Assembly: GCF_048418805.1 (NCBI RefSeq)
Contig: NC_132784.1
Coordinates: 48,294,501-48,358,500 of the forward strand
From: Vulpes vulpes
Lineage: Eukaryota; Chordata; Mammalia; Carnivora; Canidae
Direction of reading: 5' to 3'
DNA length: 64,000 nucleotides
Under the pieces are notes generated by a model. The model saw only the letters and a program-made list of their open reading frames with translations, did not search any database and was not told where the DNA came from. Positions 1 to 9,646 of the stretch are shown piece after piece. Position 1 is the stretch's first letter. Each line of letters opens with the position of its first letter. A program made the translations under genes and the position numbers.

Positions 1-46
1 CTGAGTGGAAGGCAGACGCACAACCTCTGAGCCACCCAGGTGTCCC
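1..46 (-). mobile_element. tRNA-Lys SINE (SINEC-type) head, cut by the window edge
   Basis: The first bases read as the reverse complement of a carnivore SINE 5' head: a GGTGGCTCAG-like A-box region followed by the GTCTGCCTT stretch. The rest of the element lies outside the window, so age and length cannot be judged. Confidence 0.75.
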
Positions 47-169
47 TGTCTATAATCATTTTAATTCAATTTACAATATTCTCTAATTTCCCCTGTGATT
101 TATTCTTGGATTCATAAGTTATTTAGAATTATATTGGTTAGTTTCCAAATATATTGAGAGTCACAATAT

Positions 170-625
170 TCAGAAGGTGTGAACAACCCTAATGTCTATC
201 AACAAATGAATGGATCAATAAAATGTGGTATATGAAACAGATTGTTATTTAGCCTTAAAAATTAGTGAAGTAGTGATGTATGTTACAATGTGAATGGACT
301 TTGAAAATTCTATGTTACGTGAAAGGAGCCGGACACTGAAAGCCACATGTCATATAATCCCTTTCACAGAAATGATCAGAATATATTAATCCATAAAGAT
401 AGAAAGAAGATTAGTATTTGTTAGGGTCTTAGGGAGGGGAAATGGATAGAATTACTTAATATGATATTTCCCTTTTAGATGATACAAATTTTCTGGAATT
501 AGACAATATTGAGGGTTGCAGAACATTGTGAATGCACTAAAAGCCATACAAGTGAATGTCCTAGAATAGTAAACATTATGGCTTTTATATGAATTTTGCT
601 TTAATAAAATGCAGTCTAAAGACAT
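170..625 (+). mobile_element. Ancient LINE-1 3' end (L1M type)
   Basis: The stretch follows the familiar order of an old mammalian L1 3' end. It has the 'ATCAACAAATGAATGGAT' segment near 198, the GTGGTATAT motif, a GAAAGGAGCC segment (the 'agtgaaagaagccagac' block) and the ATGATTCCATTT-like block, and it ends in a TTAATAAAATGC tail near 600-612. It is heavily diverged and has no usable open frame. The subfamily is not assigned. Confidence 0.65.
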
Positions 626-999
626 CAAATACAGTATCATCAAGCATAAACTACTTATTTAACAATATAATTAAGGCTTATGCATTGAATATTATAAAAT
701 ATTAGATAATAAATGAAGAAATACTCCATTTTAATGGATCAGTACATTACAATATAACATTGTTAAGACTGATTCTTCTAAAATTGCTTTATAAATTCAA
801 GACAAGTCTGATAAAATCAAAGCAGACCTAGGGTAGAGAGAATTATTTGCAAAAAGAGAACAAAGAGGACATAAGTGAGTAACTTCAATATATAATACAA
901 AACTTTCATACTCAAGATGGTATGGTAAAGATCAGTGAAACGGTGGATGTGAAGCAGTTACCTCCTAAACATATAATGAAATATTTTCTGATAAAGATG

Positions 1000-1705
1000 T
1001 CAGGAAAATTAAATTGGAAAAGAAATGTACAACAACAAATGCACTAGAGCAGCATATTATCTGTGGAGAAAAAAAGACCAGCATTGCCTCTTATCTCACA
1101 CCATCTACAAATAAAACTCAACATATTAACTAAAAGATATGAAAATTTGAAAGGATACATTAATGAGAATCTTCTCACTAGTGAGAATAAATGGGGTAAG
1201 CAAAGATTTTGTAGAAAACTAAATTCACAAACAATAAAGAAAAAACTTGATAAATTAAACTTCATTGACATGAAATCCCCTTAGTCTGATAGGGTTAAGA
1301 AAATGAATAGTCAAGGCACAGAGTGGGAGACATATTACTAATATATAAATTAAAAATGTAAATACTTCTAAAATTTTATAATGAGGTAACTAATAACAAA
1401 TCATCAGTGCTTTAAAAGAAATTTCACACAGGAAAATACATGAGTCACCATTAAACATATGCAAAATTGTTCAACATTGTTCCCAGATTAAAAATCACAA
1501 GGGGATACCACTCTCCACTCACTAAAATGTCTCAAAAAATAGACTGGTAATGCAAACTATTTTTAAGAATACAATTCACCTAGAGCTCTCATACTTTAGT
1601 AGGGGTGATATAAAATGGCAAGACCACCTTTAATATATACTTACATTATCATGTGGCAACTCTACTTTTAGGAATTTGAACAGGAAAAATGAAAGCACGT
1701 GTTAT
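1000..1705 (+). mobile_element. Ancient LINE-1 ORF2 C-terminal fragment
   Basis: This is a degraded match to the end of L1 ORF2. It includes the segment that normally reads 'gaaatgcaaatcaaaaccacaatgagataccac' (here near 1485-1515), the 'ctggtgggaatgtaaaatgg' segment near 1595-1620 and the 'aactctacttttaggaat' segment near 1655-1675. Frameshifts and stops throughout make it a dead fossil. It ends where the T-run of the CBR3-like retrocopy begins. Confidence 0.55.
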
Positions 1706-1713
1706 ATAAAGGG

Positions 1714-2199
1714 TTTTTTTTTTTTTTTTTTTCATTCAGCCCACAAACATTTATTAAGCTTTGAGCACCAAAGCAGACATTCACCAGTTTAGGACGACTT
1801 TGTCATGGACTAGCTGGCCATGAGGCTCAGTAGCGTCTGGAGGCAGGAGAGCCAAGTAGACAGGAGTCTCGGCTCCCTCCTCCACAGTCCGGGGGCCGTA
1901 AGGCCCACCCATGTCCGTCTTCACCCACCCTGGGCAGCATGCATTCAGCAGAATCCGGTCAACTTTCCTCTTCTCATCCAGACGCCAGGCCAGGATTCTT
2001 GATAAGACCGTGACTCCCCACTTAGACACCCCATACGCGGAGTTGGGCCAGCCTTCCCTCTCATGCGCTTCATTGCTTGTATCCTCCACAAACTTCTTCA
2101 TGAGGTCCACCAGGTCCTCCTCTGTGAGCGTCTCGCATTGGAACTTCTTCTGTAGATCTGCGCTGCAATTTTCAAGAGCCTTTGAACCCCAAAAACATG
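1714..2199 (-). pseudogene. CBR3-like processed pseudogene, 5'-truncated
   Basis: The minus strand encodes the C-terminal third of a carbonyl reductase of the short-chain dehydrogenase family (NADPH-dependent carbonyl reduction in the cytosol). The frame stays open from about 2199 to a TGA at 1781-1783. It contains GSKALENCSADLQKKF, then DLMKKFVEDT, the catalytic-type Tyr-x-x-x-Lys as YGVSK, NACCPGWVKTDM, and the end PVYLALLPPDATEP...VVLNW. From memory, EEGAETPVYLALLPPDATEP and HDKVV fit CBR3 better than CBR1. Hallmarks of retroposition: no introns, a short 3' UTR with AATAAA (1750-1755 on the reverse strand), and a 19-nt poly(A) seen as T at 1714-1732. The Rossmann-fold N-terminus is missing, so no enzyme can be made. 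Trp replacements (KWGVTV, LAWRL) suggest drift. No target-site duplication was found. Confidence 0.85.
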
Positions 2200-2210
2200 A
2201 TAGTTTTTGT

Positions 2211-2640
2211 AGCTGTTACAGGTTGAATTGTGTCCTAAAGGTATGTTGAAGTCCTAGCTTCTGATATCCCTGAATGTGATCTCATGTGTGAATCTGGTCT
2301 TTGCAGATGCAATCAAATTAAGACGAGGTCATTAGGGTGCATACTAATCTAATATGACTAGTGTCCTTTTGAGAAGAGAAAGACACCATGTTAGGATACA
2401 GATGCACAAAGACACTGGAATGTGAAGATAGAGACAGAGCTTGGAGTGATGTATATGAAAACTAAGAAATGTCTGAAGACACCAAAAAATTGGAAGAAGC
2501 AAGAAAGGATTGTCTCCCAGAGACTGCAGAGGGAGGTTGGCCTTGCCAACACCTTGATTTTAGACTTCTAGACTCTGATTTCTAGAGTGACTGCCCAGCT
2601 TGTGATACCTTGTTACAGTAGCTTTGGCAAACTATGCGTA
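2211..2640 (+). mobile_element. MaLR-type solitary LTR (MLT1/MST-like)
   Basis: The order of blocks matches a MaLR-class LTR: GGTTGAATTGTGTCC near 2220, TATGTTGAAGTCCTAG, TCTTTGCAGATG, TAATATGACTAGTGTCCTT, CCAACACCTTGATTTTAGAC near 2548, and a TTGTTACAGTAG end near 2610. No internal retroviral region is attached, so it looks like a solo LTR. A SINE is inserted at its last bases. The subfamily name is from memory. Confidence 0.6.
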
Positions 2641-2831
2641 GGGCAGCCGGGGTGGCTCAGCAGTTTAGCCTGAGCCACCTTTGGCCCAGGGTATGACCCT
2701 GGAGACCCGAGATCGAGTCCCACATCGGGCTCCCTGCATGGAGCCTGCTTCTCCCTCTGCCTGTGTCTCTGCCTCTCTCTCTCTCTGTGTGTATCTCTCA
2801 TGAATAAATAAATAAAATCTTAAAAAAAAAA
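2641..2831 (+). mobile_element. SINEC_Cf-type SINE, full length, with TSD
   Basis: This is a complete canid tRNA-Lys SINE. It has a GGGCAGCCGGGGTGGCTCAG head holding the polymerase III A box, GATCGAGTCCC as the B box near 2711, a CT-rich middle, AATAAATAAATAAAATCTT, and an A tail. The target-site duplication is aaactatgcgta (2629-2640) against aaactatgccta (2831-2842). There is a small change in the tRNA region (TTTAGCCTGAGCCACC). It is non-coding, and any transcription would be by RNA polymerase III. Confidence 0.95.
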
Positions 2832-2842
2832 AACTATGCCTA

Positions 2843-3000
2843 ATGCCCAAACCGGAAACCATCAAACTGCTCCTCCACAACTGAAAGGATAAACAGTGTT
2901 CTGTTTCTACTGTAGAATACTATACAGCTAAAAGAAAAACAAGCAAATTGTGCACAAAAAGCCATTGATCAATCTCAAAAACATTATGGAGAAGGGAAGG
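2843..3000 (+). mobile_element. Ancient LINE-1 3' fragment
   Basis: It resembles the old L1 block that normally reads 'ggataaacaaactgtggtacatcc...atggaatactactcagc...aatctcaaaatcattatgctgag'. Here the blocks appear as GAAAGGATAAACAGTG, AGAATACTATACAGC and CAATCTCAAAAACATTATG. It is short and diverged. Confidence 0.5.
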
Positions 3001-3734
3001 GGATTCCTCACGGTGACCATGAGCAAACTTTATAAGCCTTTAGTTTGCAATTTAATAATCTGAACAATGGAAGGCTGTTATTTGATAATCTGTAAAGTGT
3101 CACCAACTATAATATTGTATACATCAAGGACCATGTCCTAGATAAAAACTTAGAATTTAAATTCAGCCTGTGATGATTGAATTACTATTGTAGTACAACC
3201 TATTAGAGATGGGAATAGATCCTTTTCCTTAATTGTGTTGGGTAGAAAGAATGAGAAGTAGCTCATTGCAGTGAAGAAGAACTAGATCAGACATAAATCT
3301 AAATATAGTGAAACAATTTAATGTAATTTTTTTTCCAGTTAAAATTAAATTCGTCCTAAGGAGCACAATTACCACTTCTCCTGACATTATCCAAAACAAT
3401 AAAATAAAACAAAATGTGATAATAGTTTTAAAATCTGCAAGTTATATAAAATTATTAAAGAATGAAAACTGTCAGCTACTATTTGTTATGTAGTTAGCCA
3501 TTACTATTGCACTGCATTTCATTTTTAACTATTAGAGATGACAGTTGTGCAGCTTTATTTTTTCATGGAAGAATTTGATACATAAAAAAAAAAGAATTTG
3601 ATACATGTACTTTTTTTTCTAAAAAGTCTGCCTAAGACTTTTATTGTATGCAGCATTTCACATTTTTTACCTATTTTTAACAGATTTTTATTTACATATC
3701 TTGTTAAAAACTTAGAGAAGTTAAAAATTATTAT
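3001..3734. other. Unique AT-rich stretch with a possible tail-only insertion
   Basis: No gene or clear repeat is recognised. Inside it, a run of ten A residues (3583-3593) is flanked by two copies of agaatttgatacat (3570-3583 and 3593-3606). This looks like a target-site duplication around a bare poly(A) tail. Confidence 0.5.
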
Positions 3735-3812
3735 GTATTTACCATGACATGTGCTTGGAGTAGCACATGGTAGGTACTCATAAATAATTTGTAGAAATAG
3801 TGAATCGAATTA
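3735..3812 (+). mobile_element. LINE-2 3' end fragment
   Basis: The text 'agtagcacatggtaggtactcataaata' around 3760-3787 is a diverged copy of the L2 3' end ('cagtgcctggcacatagtaggtactcaataaat'). It is short and old, so the call rests on this one block. Confidence 0.5.
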
Positions 3813-6070
3813 TTCATAATAGGGCGACATAATGGCAAATAAGTTTCTATCTTCGAGTATCTCAAAAAAAGTAGAGAAAGGACATAGGCATAATTGCTTA
3901 ATATAGAATAGTTAAAATATGAATATTGTGGGGTTGTTTGTAGTCTTTAGGCATACAAATGAAAATTGAATGGACTCCTAAGTAAATTATTACTTAGTAA
4001 CAATTGGTCACAAAGCTTATAACCTATTAAAGAGTTCCAACTCTATTTCAATTGTTTAATATATAGTATTTTCCCTCTGAGTGGGTTGAACTCACTACAA
4101 TTATTCCATCCTTAGTCCTAAAATACTTTTTCCCTTAAAATAAAATCATTATTCACTACCGTTCTTTCTTAAAAAAAAAAAAAAGGCAATTTGTATCTTG
4201 GGTGCAAGTATATCTGTGAAAAAGACATTTTAGCCTTTAACAGATGGACTTATTTCAAGTCATTGATTTCGGGATGTTAAAGAAAGCAGCAGAAAAGTCT
4301 TCTTGGTAATTTTTATTGAAAAGACTCCTATTAAAGATGGGAGGCATGGCAATAAATAACGGTAACCTTTGTGTAGTACAGCTTTAGGCGGTATTAAGGC
4401 CAAAAACTTCTCATGGGATTGAAGACAATTTTAGTGCTAATTACCCCTTTTTCTATATGAAATGTTAACTGTCTAAGAATTAATGGAACAAATCCTTTCA
4501 ACTAATCTAATGTTTCAAGAGTTATGTCATCCTTAAATGTCTCCGTTGTTCAACGGTAATCAGTGCATTTGTACCTCCTGTTAAGGCCTTGGGTCTGTTT
4601 CTTTTACACTCACACTGTCAGACCTGCATGTTGAACTGCATTTTTTTCTCCTCCTTGTATTTCTTAAGGGGTGCTCGTCCAAGGGCACAATCTCACGTTA
4701 AAATGTTACTCAAGTTTGAGATTTGACTGACACAGCATTATAAAGCAGCTTGATCTTTCGACTCACTTACAGAGCCATCAATCCTTGCACAAATGGACAT
4801 TGAGATGAGACATCCAGACAAGCGTGGAAAATGGCTCCTTGTCCCTGTCACAGCTGCAGTGAGTAGAGAGCCCTGAGAAAGTCTGCAGTCCTAGGTTATT
4901 CCCCTGAGCATGAGAGCTCTGCATCTGAGACCAACCAAGCCACTGTTGTTTAGAATCAGAAAAATCAGATAATTTTCTTGCCTTTTTTCTTTCTTTTCTT
5001 TTCTTTTCTTTTTTTTAAATACTGGAGGTTGCTGTTTGGTACCATGATGAATGCTATCATTTGTCAAAAAATTAGTTTAAGCTGGAAGACTAAGCCTTAA
5101 GATCTCCTCAGCAATTTAAACTTCACTGAACAATACACATCAGACAGTTTGGGAAAATACAGAACAATCCCACATTGTTACTAGTGTAGGGTAAGCCAAG
5201 CAATTCTAAATTTATCAAATTATTTGAAATGGTTTCCCACATTTATTCTGATTTAAAGAGAAAATAGACCATACTTCTGTATTATAAAGCACAAATTTAA
5301 GTCAAATGATAGGAAAATATGCTATTTGAAAATTATATAAATGAGAATTTTAAGTCTCACAAGTTGCATTAGCAAAATGAGCTGGAGAACACAGTTTACC
5401 TCCTAGCTTACAAGATTGTTGGGCCTTCTTAGTACCATGAAATACAGAGATTGGTTCAGAGATTTGTAGGAACAGAAAGCAGAGTTTGTTATTGCATCTG
5501 TTTTGATCTGGTTTCCATATTTAACTCACCCTGTTTTCTTCACAGGAGGCAAATATAGAAATCAAAATGCTAACTTACCAGTTTCATATGGAAACTAGAC
5601 CAACAATAAAAAAAGTCCCTGGTCACTAAAAAGAAAAAATCTAGATGGAAGTAAACTATAAAGTAGTTGCTTTGGAAAAAATATAATCCAGCTAGGGAGA
5701 ATTAGTTGGGTCCTTTTAATGGCGATTGTCATCTCTTCAAATAGTTCTCTACTAGAGGAGTATGCTCGGCCATCATGCTAGAAATGCATAATATGCCTTC
5801 ATCCCTCAGCAATGATGCTGACAAACTAATTTTTCTCTGACTCATATTTTCTTTAGCTACACACAGAATACTCCCTTCTGTATCTTGATTCCTTATTAAA
5901 TTTAATATCATTTTAAAATTACAGTTTGATTTTTAAATTTGGTAAAATATCAGATTTGTAAGTTTTGCTCTTTCTGCTTTTCATCTTGAAAATAACTCAC
6001 ATCTTGGGTAAGTTCCACTAATAACCTATCTAGTCCTTTCACAATAGATATAATTGATTACAACTATTTC
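3813..6070. other. Unique AT-rich DNA, no gene recognised
   Basis: No repeat or coding pattern is recognised. The part at about 4560-4960 is less AT-rich. It contains a possible 86-nt exon-like segment (4773-4858) between an ACTTACAG acceptor and a GTGAGT donor, with one open frame of 28 codons that resembles nothing I know. A pyrimidine-rich (CTTTT)n-like run lies at about 4985-5015. Confidence 0.4.
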
Positions 6071-6242
6071 TCAAAAAGTGGAACATGGACCAGGTGCTGA
6101 AAATTACATGAGGTTTTTTTTTTAAGATTCCTCACCTTCCCTCAATCATATTGAAAGTCTTGTTTCTGGGAGTAGGACCTAAAAAACAGTTTTTCATGAG
6201 CTCCCGAAACTATTACTCTGGATTCTAATGTTTGAGAGCCAC
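6071..6242. mobile_element. MER20-like non-autonomous hAT transposon
   Basis: The left end reads CAAAAAGTGGAACATGGACCAG, close to the MER20 'caaagtgtggtccatggaccag' end. The right end, GTTTGAGAGCCACTGG, matches the inverted terminal repeat 'tttgagaaccactg'. The length of about 170 bp fits the family. Such MITE-like copies carry no transposase. Confidence 0.6.
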
Positions 6243-6367
6243 TGGCCTGGAATATGTTTGTGGCCTAAACTTTAAAGGAAGTGAAATATGTTTGGCCTTT
6301 CCAACAATATCAAGTCACCAAACTCATATATTACATGTGATAGGCTGCTCCTAAATGTTTGCCACAA

Positions 6368-6437
6368 GAGAAGGTATGGAAAGAAATATTTTATAAAGTT
6401 TAAAAAGGTTTGGAAAGAAATAGTTTATAAAGTTTAA
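6368..6437. repeat. Two-copy tandem duplication of about 34 bp
   Basis: Two adjacent copies of 'ggtatggaaagaaatatttt...' and 'ggtttggaaagaaatagttt...', each ending in ATAAAGTTTAA, differ at only a few positions. No function is evident. It is probably a local slippage duplication. Confidence 0.75.
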
Positions 6438-6755
6438 ATTGTTATGCACAGAATTACTACCCAACTTCTTTGTCATTACGTTCCTTTCAATATCAAATGC
6501 ATCATCCTGATGATATTAGCATAATGAAAGGCTTAGGGAAATCCTGGCAGATTGCTCTGGATGTTAGTGAGGAGAAAGGCCCTTTGAATGTATTTTCAAG
6601 GATAGAATGGAAGTATTCTTGGCACTAATTGACAAATGATGCATCACCTTCCCTATCAGGCAAATATCATCTGGAGTCTTTTGTTTTCTAATTTGCTATT
6701 TGGTTGTGTTTTATTTTTGCATCCAGAAGAAGAAATTCACAAGTATACAAAAAGG

Positions 6756-6781
6756 CAAAAAAAAAAAAAAAAAAAAAAAAA
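6756..6781 (+). repeat. Poly(A) tract of about 25 nt
   Basis: This is a pure A run just upstream of the long L1. No matching target-site duplication is visible on its two sides, so it is left as a simple repeat and not called a retrotransposon tail. Confidence 0.8.
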
Positions 6782-6836
6782 GCATAGAGAAATGATTTGT
6801 AAGACATCTTCAAGAAAGTCCAAACCCAGTGTTAGA

Positions 6837-8706
6837 GAAGATGGCAGAGGAATAGGGTCCTCACCTCACCTGGCCCCACCAACTCACCTAGATACCTAGA
6901 TGCCTTCCAAATCATCCTGAACCCCCAGGAATCTGACCTGGGATTTAAGGAGAGAACAGCTGGGATGCTACAGAGAGAAGGGTTTTCGCTTCTAACAAGG
7001 TAGGAAAGCGGAAAACAAATTAAAAAGAATCCAGTGGGGGAGGCCCCCGCGGGGATCCAGGCTAAGGCCGCGGCCAGAGCCTCCGGACAGGAGAGCCCAG
7101 CCGTGGAGGAGCAGGAGCATCAAAGCCCCCACCGGGTTCTTCCCCATGGAAAGACCTTAGCAGGGAAGCCGGGGAGAACTGCAGGAGGGGCGGTGGGGCC
7201 TCCAGGCTCCCAGGGTCACCAGGAGAGGAGGGGCCCGGGGGAGAGCGCCCCACACCGCTGCTGGGCTCGGTAAAGGGCTGGAGCGCACCGGTGGGGCCTC
7301 GGAGAGAAGCCGGTGGGTCAGGGGGGCTCCGGGGGAGGAGGCTGCACCTGCACCCCGGCCCAGAGTGCGATCCCAGCAGCGCAGGCCCTGGATCCCAGGG
7401 GGCCGGGGACACAGCACAGGATCCTGCTCTCCCCTCGACAGGCGGAGGCCGGGAGGGCACAGGACGGTGAGGAGTTCCTGCCGCCCGGCACCCCCAGCTG
7501 TGCAGGTCAGAGCCCCCCACCCCGGGAGCATCCAGGCCCCTGCGGACTGGAAGCTGCGGGAGTTACTGCGGGACTGGACTCCAGGGCTGGAGAGCTGGCC
7601 GCAGCCAATGTGGTTGTTCCTCCTGGTGTCACCCTGTGCCTGGGAGGGGCAGGGCCGCAGGGGGCAGGGGCCTCCCGGGGTCAACAGCTCCCACTGAGCC
7701 AGGCACCGGCAGGGGGCGGGGCATCTCCCCCAGGTACACACACCTGGGAGCACAGCAGCCCCTCCCCCAGAAGACCAGGGGAAGAGCAAGTTCTTGACCA
7801 AACAGCGCTGGAAAGCTCCAGGGGAAGTCGAGGGATTTACAGTATATAGAACTAGAGGGGACCCCTCCTATTTTTTTTTCTTCATTTTTCCAGCACAACT
7901 CGTTTTTATATCAGACTATATATTTCCAATTTTTTTTCTCCTTTCCCACCTTAACCCCAATATTTTACCAGCTCTTCATTTTTAAGATTCTTCCTTTTTG
8001 ACTTTCACATTTCTACAATTACAGGTCCTAGGTATATTTTCCACTTCTAGATTGCCTTCAACAACTCAACTTAATTTTCAGAGATATACAAGGTATGTTT
8101 TTTTGTTTTGTGTTTTTTGTTTTCTCTGCCTCGCTTTATTGACAGAAGTCAATACCTTTTAACACATGACCAGCATGCACCCAGACCAAAGTGGTATATC
8201 TTGCTGGTTCATTTTGTGAGATTCCTCATTCCTATTCTGCCCCCCTCTTTTATCTCAGTTATGTTTTGGTGGTCAATGTTGGGGCCTTCTACAAGTATTT
8301 CTGGTTTGTATAAATTTGGGACTGAGCATCTTCTAACATACAGAACTTAATATACACCGAACCAAGAGGATCAACCTCTAGGACCCCTCAGGTAGACTAC
8401 ATTCTCCCTCCACTAGAACTTCATTGCCATCACCATCTCCCAGTCCCCCTCTCTTTTATTTTTCTTATCTTTTTTGTTGTTGTTGTTCTCTGCTTCTTTG
8501 GGATTCTTGGCCTTTTAATTTTTACTACTTTGTTTTAAAATTTGTTTTTCACTTTGAATAGTCCTTTTTTTAAAAATTTCATTCTGATCTTTGTTTTCAA
8601 TTTATGGTCTCTGACCTCATCAGAATCATCTACAGTGAAATTTACTTAGGTCGTGGTTGATACTCTTGAGTCAGCTCGCTCGTACAGCCACTCTGCACTG
8701 AGCAAA
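6837..8706 (+). promoter_or_regulatory. LINE-1 5' UTR with internal promoter region
   Basis: The first half (about 7028-7760) is GC- and CpG-rich and stands out sharply from the AT-rich surroundings. The second half (about 7860-8640) is T-rich. In L1 elements this region holds the internal RNA polymerase II promoter, and the canine 5' UTR has this same two-part composition. Open frames in the GC-rich half on both strands (for example 7313-7849 plus and 7157-7801 minus) come from composition and not from genes. CpG retention suggests moderate age. Promoter activity is inferred from the family and not shown here. Confidence 0.75.
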
Positions 8707-9588
8707 ATGACTAGAAGGAAGGACTCACCACAAAAGAAAGAATTAAAAACAGTACTCTCTGTCAGAGTTATAGACTTTGGATTACAATTCGATGTCAGAA
8801 AGCCAATTCAGAAGCACAATTATAAAGCTACTGGTGGCTCTGTAAAAAAGCATAAAGGAATCAAGAGACTTCATGACTGCAGAATTTAGATCTAATCAGG
8901 CCAAAATTAAAAATCAGTTAAATGAGATGCAATCCAAACTGGAGGTTCTAACGATGAGGGTTAATGAGGTAGAAGAAAGAGTGAGTGACATAGAAGACAA
9001 GCTGATGGCAAGGACGGAAGCTGAGGAAAAAAGAAGCACACAATTAAAAGACCTTGAGGAAAGGTTAAGGGAAATAAATGATAGCCTCAGAAGGAAAAAG
9101 CTGCACATAATTGGGGTTCCAGAGAGCACCGAGAGGGCCAGAGGGCCAGAAAGCATATTTGAACAAATCATAGCTGAGAACTTCCCTAATTTGGGGGGGA
9201 AACAGGCAAACAGATCCAGGAGATGGAGATATCCCCCCCCCAAATCAATAAAAAACATTCAGCATCCCAACATTTAATAATGAAACTCACAAATTTTAAA
9301 GATGGCAAAATCCTTAAAGCAACGAGAGACAAGAGATCCGTAACTTATGTGGGGGGAAATATTAGATTAACAGCAGACCTCTCCACAGGGGCCTGACAGG
9401 CCAGAAAGGGCTGGCAGGATATATTCAGGGTCCTAAATGAGAAGAACACTCAGCCAAGAATGCTTTATCCAGCAAGGTTCTCATTCAGAATAGAAGAAGA
9501 GATAAAGAGCTTCCAAGATAGGCAGAAACTGAAAGAATATGTGACCAACAAACCATCTCTGCAAGAAATATTAAGGGGAACCCTGTAA
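8707..9588 (+). pseudogene. LINE-1 ORF1 (RNA-binding protein), broken
   Basis: ORF1 encodes the L1 nucleic-acid chaperone that trimerises through a coiled coil and coats L1 RNA. The ATG at 8707 gives MTRRKDSPQKKE, the usual basic start. The coiled coil is clear in 8873-9090 (NQLNEMQSKLEVL, VNEVEERVSDIEDKL). The RNA-recognition part starts near 9095 (KKLHIIGVPES), and the C-terminal part ends LQEILRGTL with TAA at 9586-9588. Breaks seen: a small deletion with loss of frame near 8760-8780, an in-frame TAA at 8843-8845, a one-base loss in the G run near 9195, and a Trp-to-stop TGA at 9394-9396. The frame would normally run to about 290 residues or slightly more. Confidence 0.88.
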
Positions 9589-9646
9589 AAGAAAGAGGAA
9601 GCCCAAAGAAATAATCCACACAAACAGGGACTGAATATGTATTACA

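Noticed and set aside
2641..2831. tRNA-like sequence with A and B boxes
   Set aside because: It is the tRNA-derived head of a SINE and cannot fold into an intact tRNA. The same holds for the other SINEs, so no tRNA gene is called.
7062..7849. Several long overlapping open frames on both strands, up to 214 codons
   Set aside because: They lie in the GC-rich L1 5' UTR, where low stop-codon density produces spurious frames. The products are Pro/Gly/Arg-rich and not protein-like.
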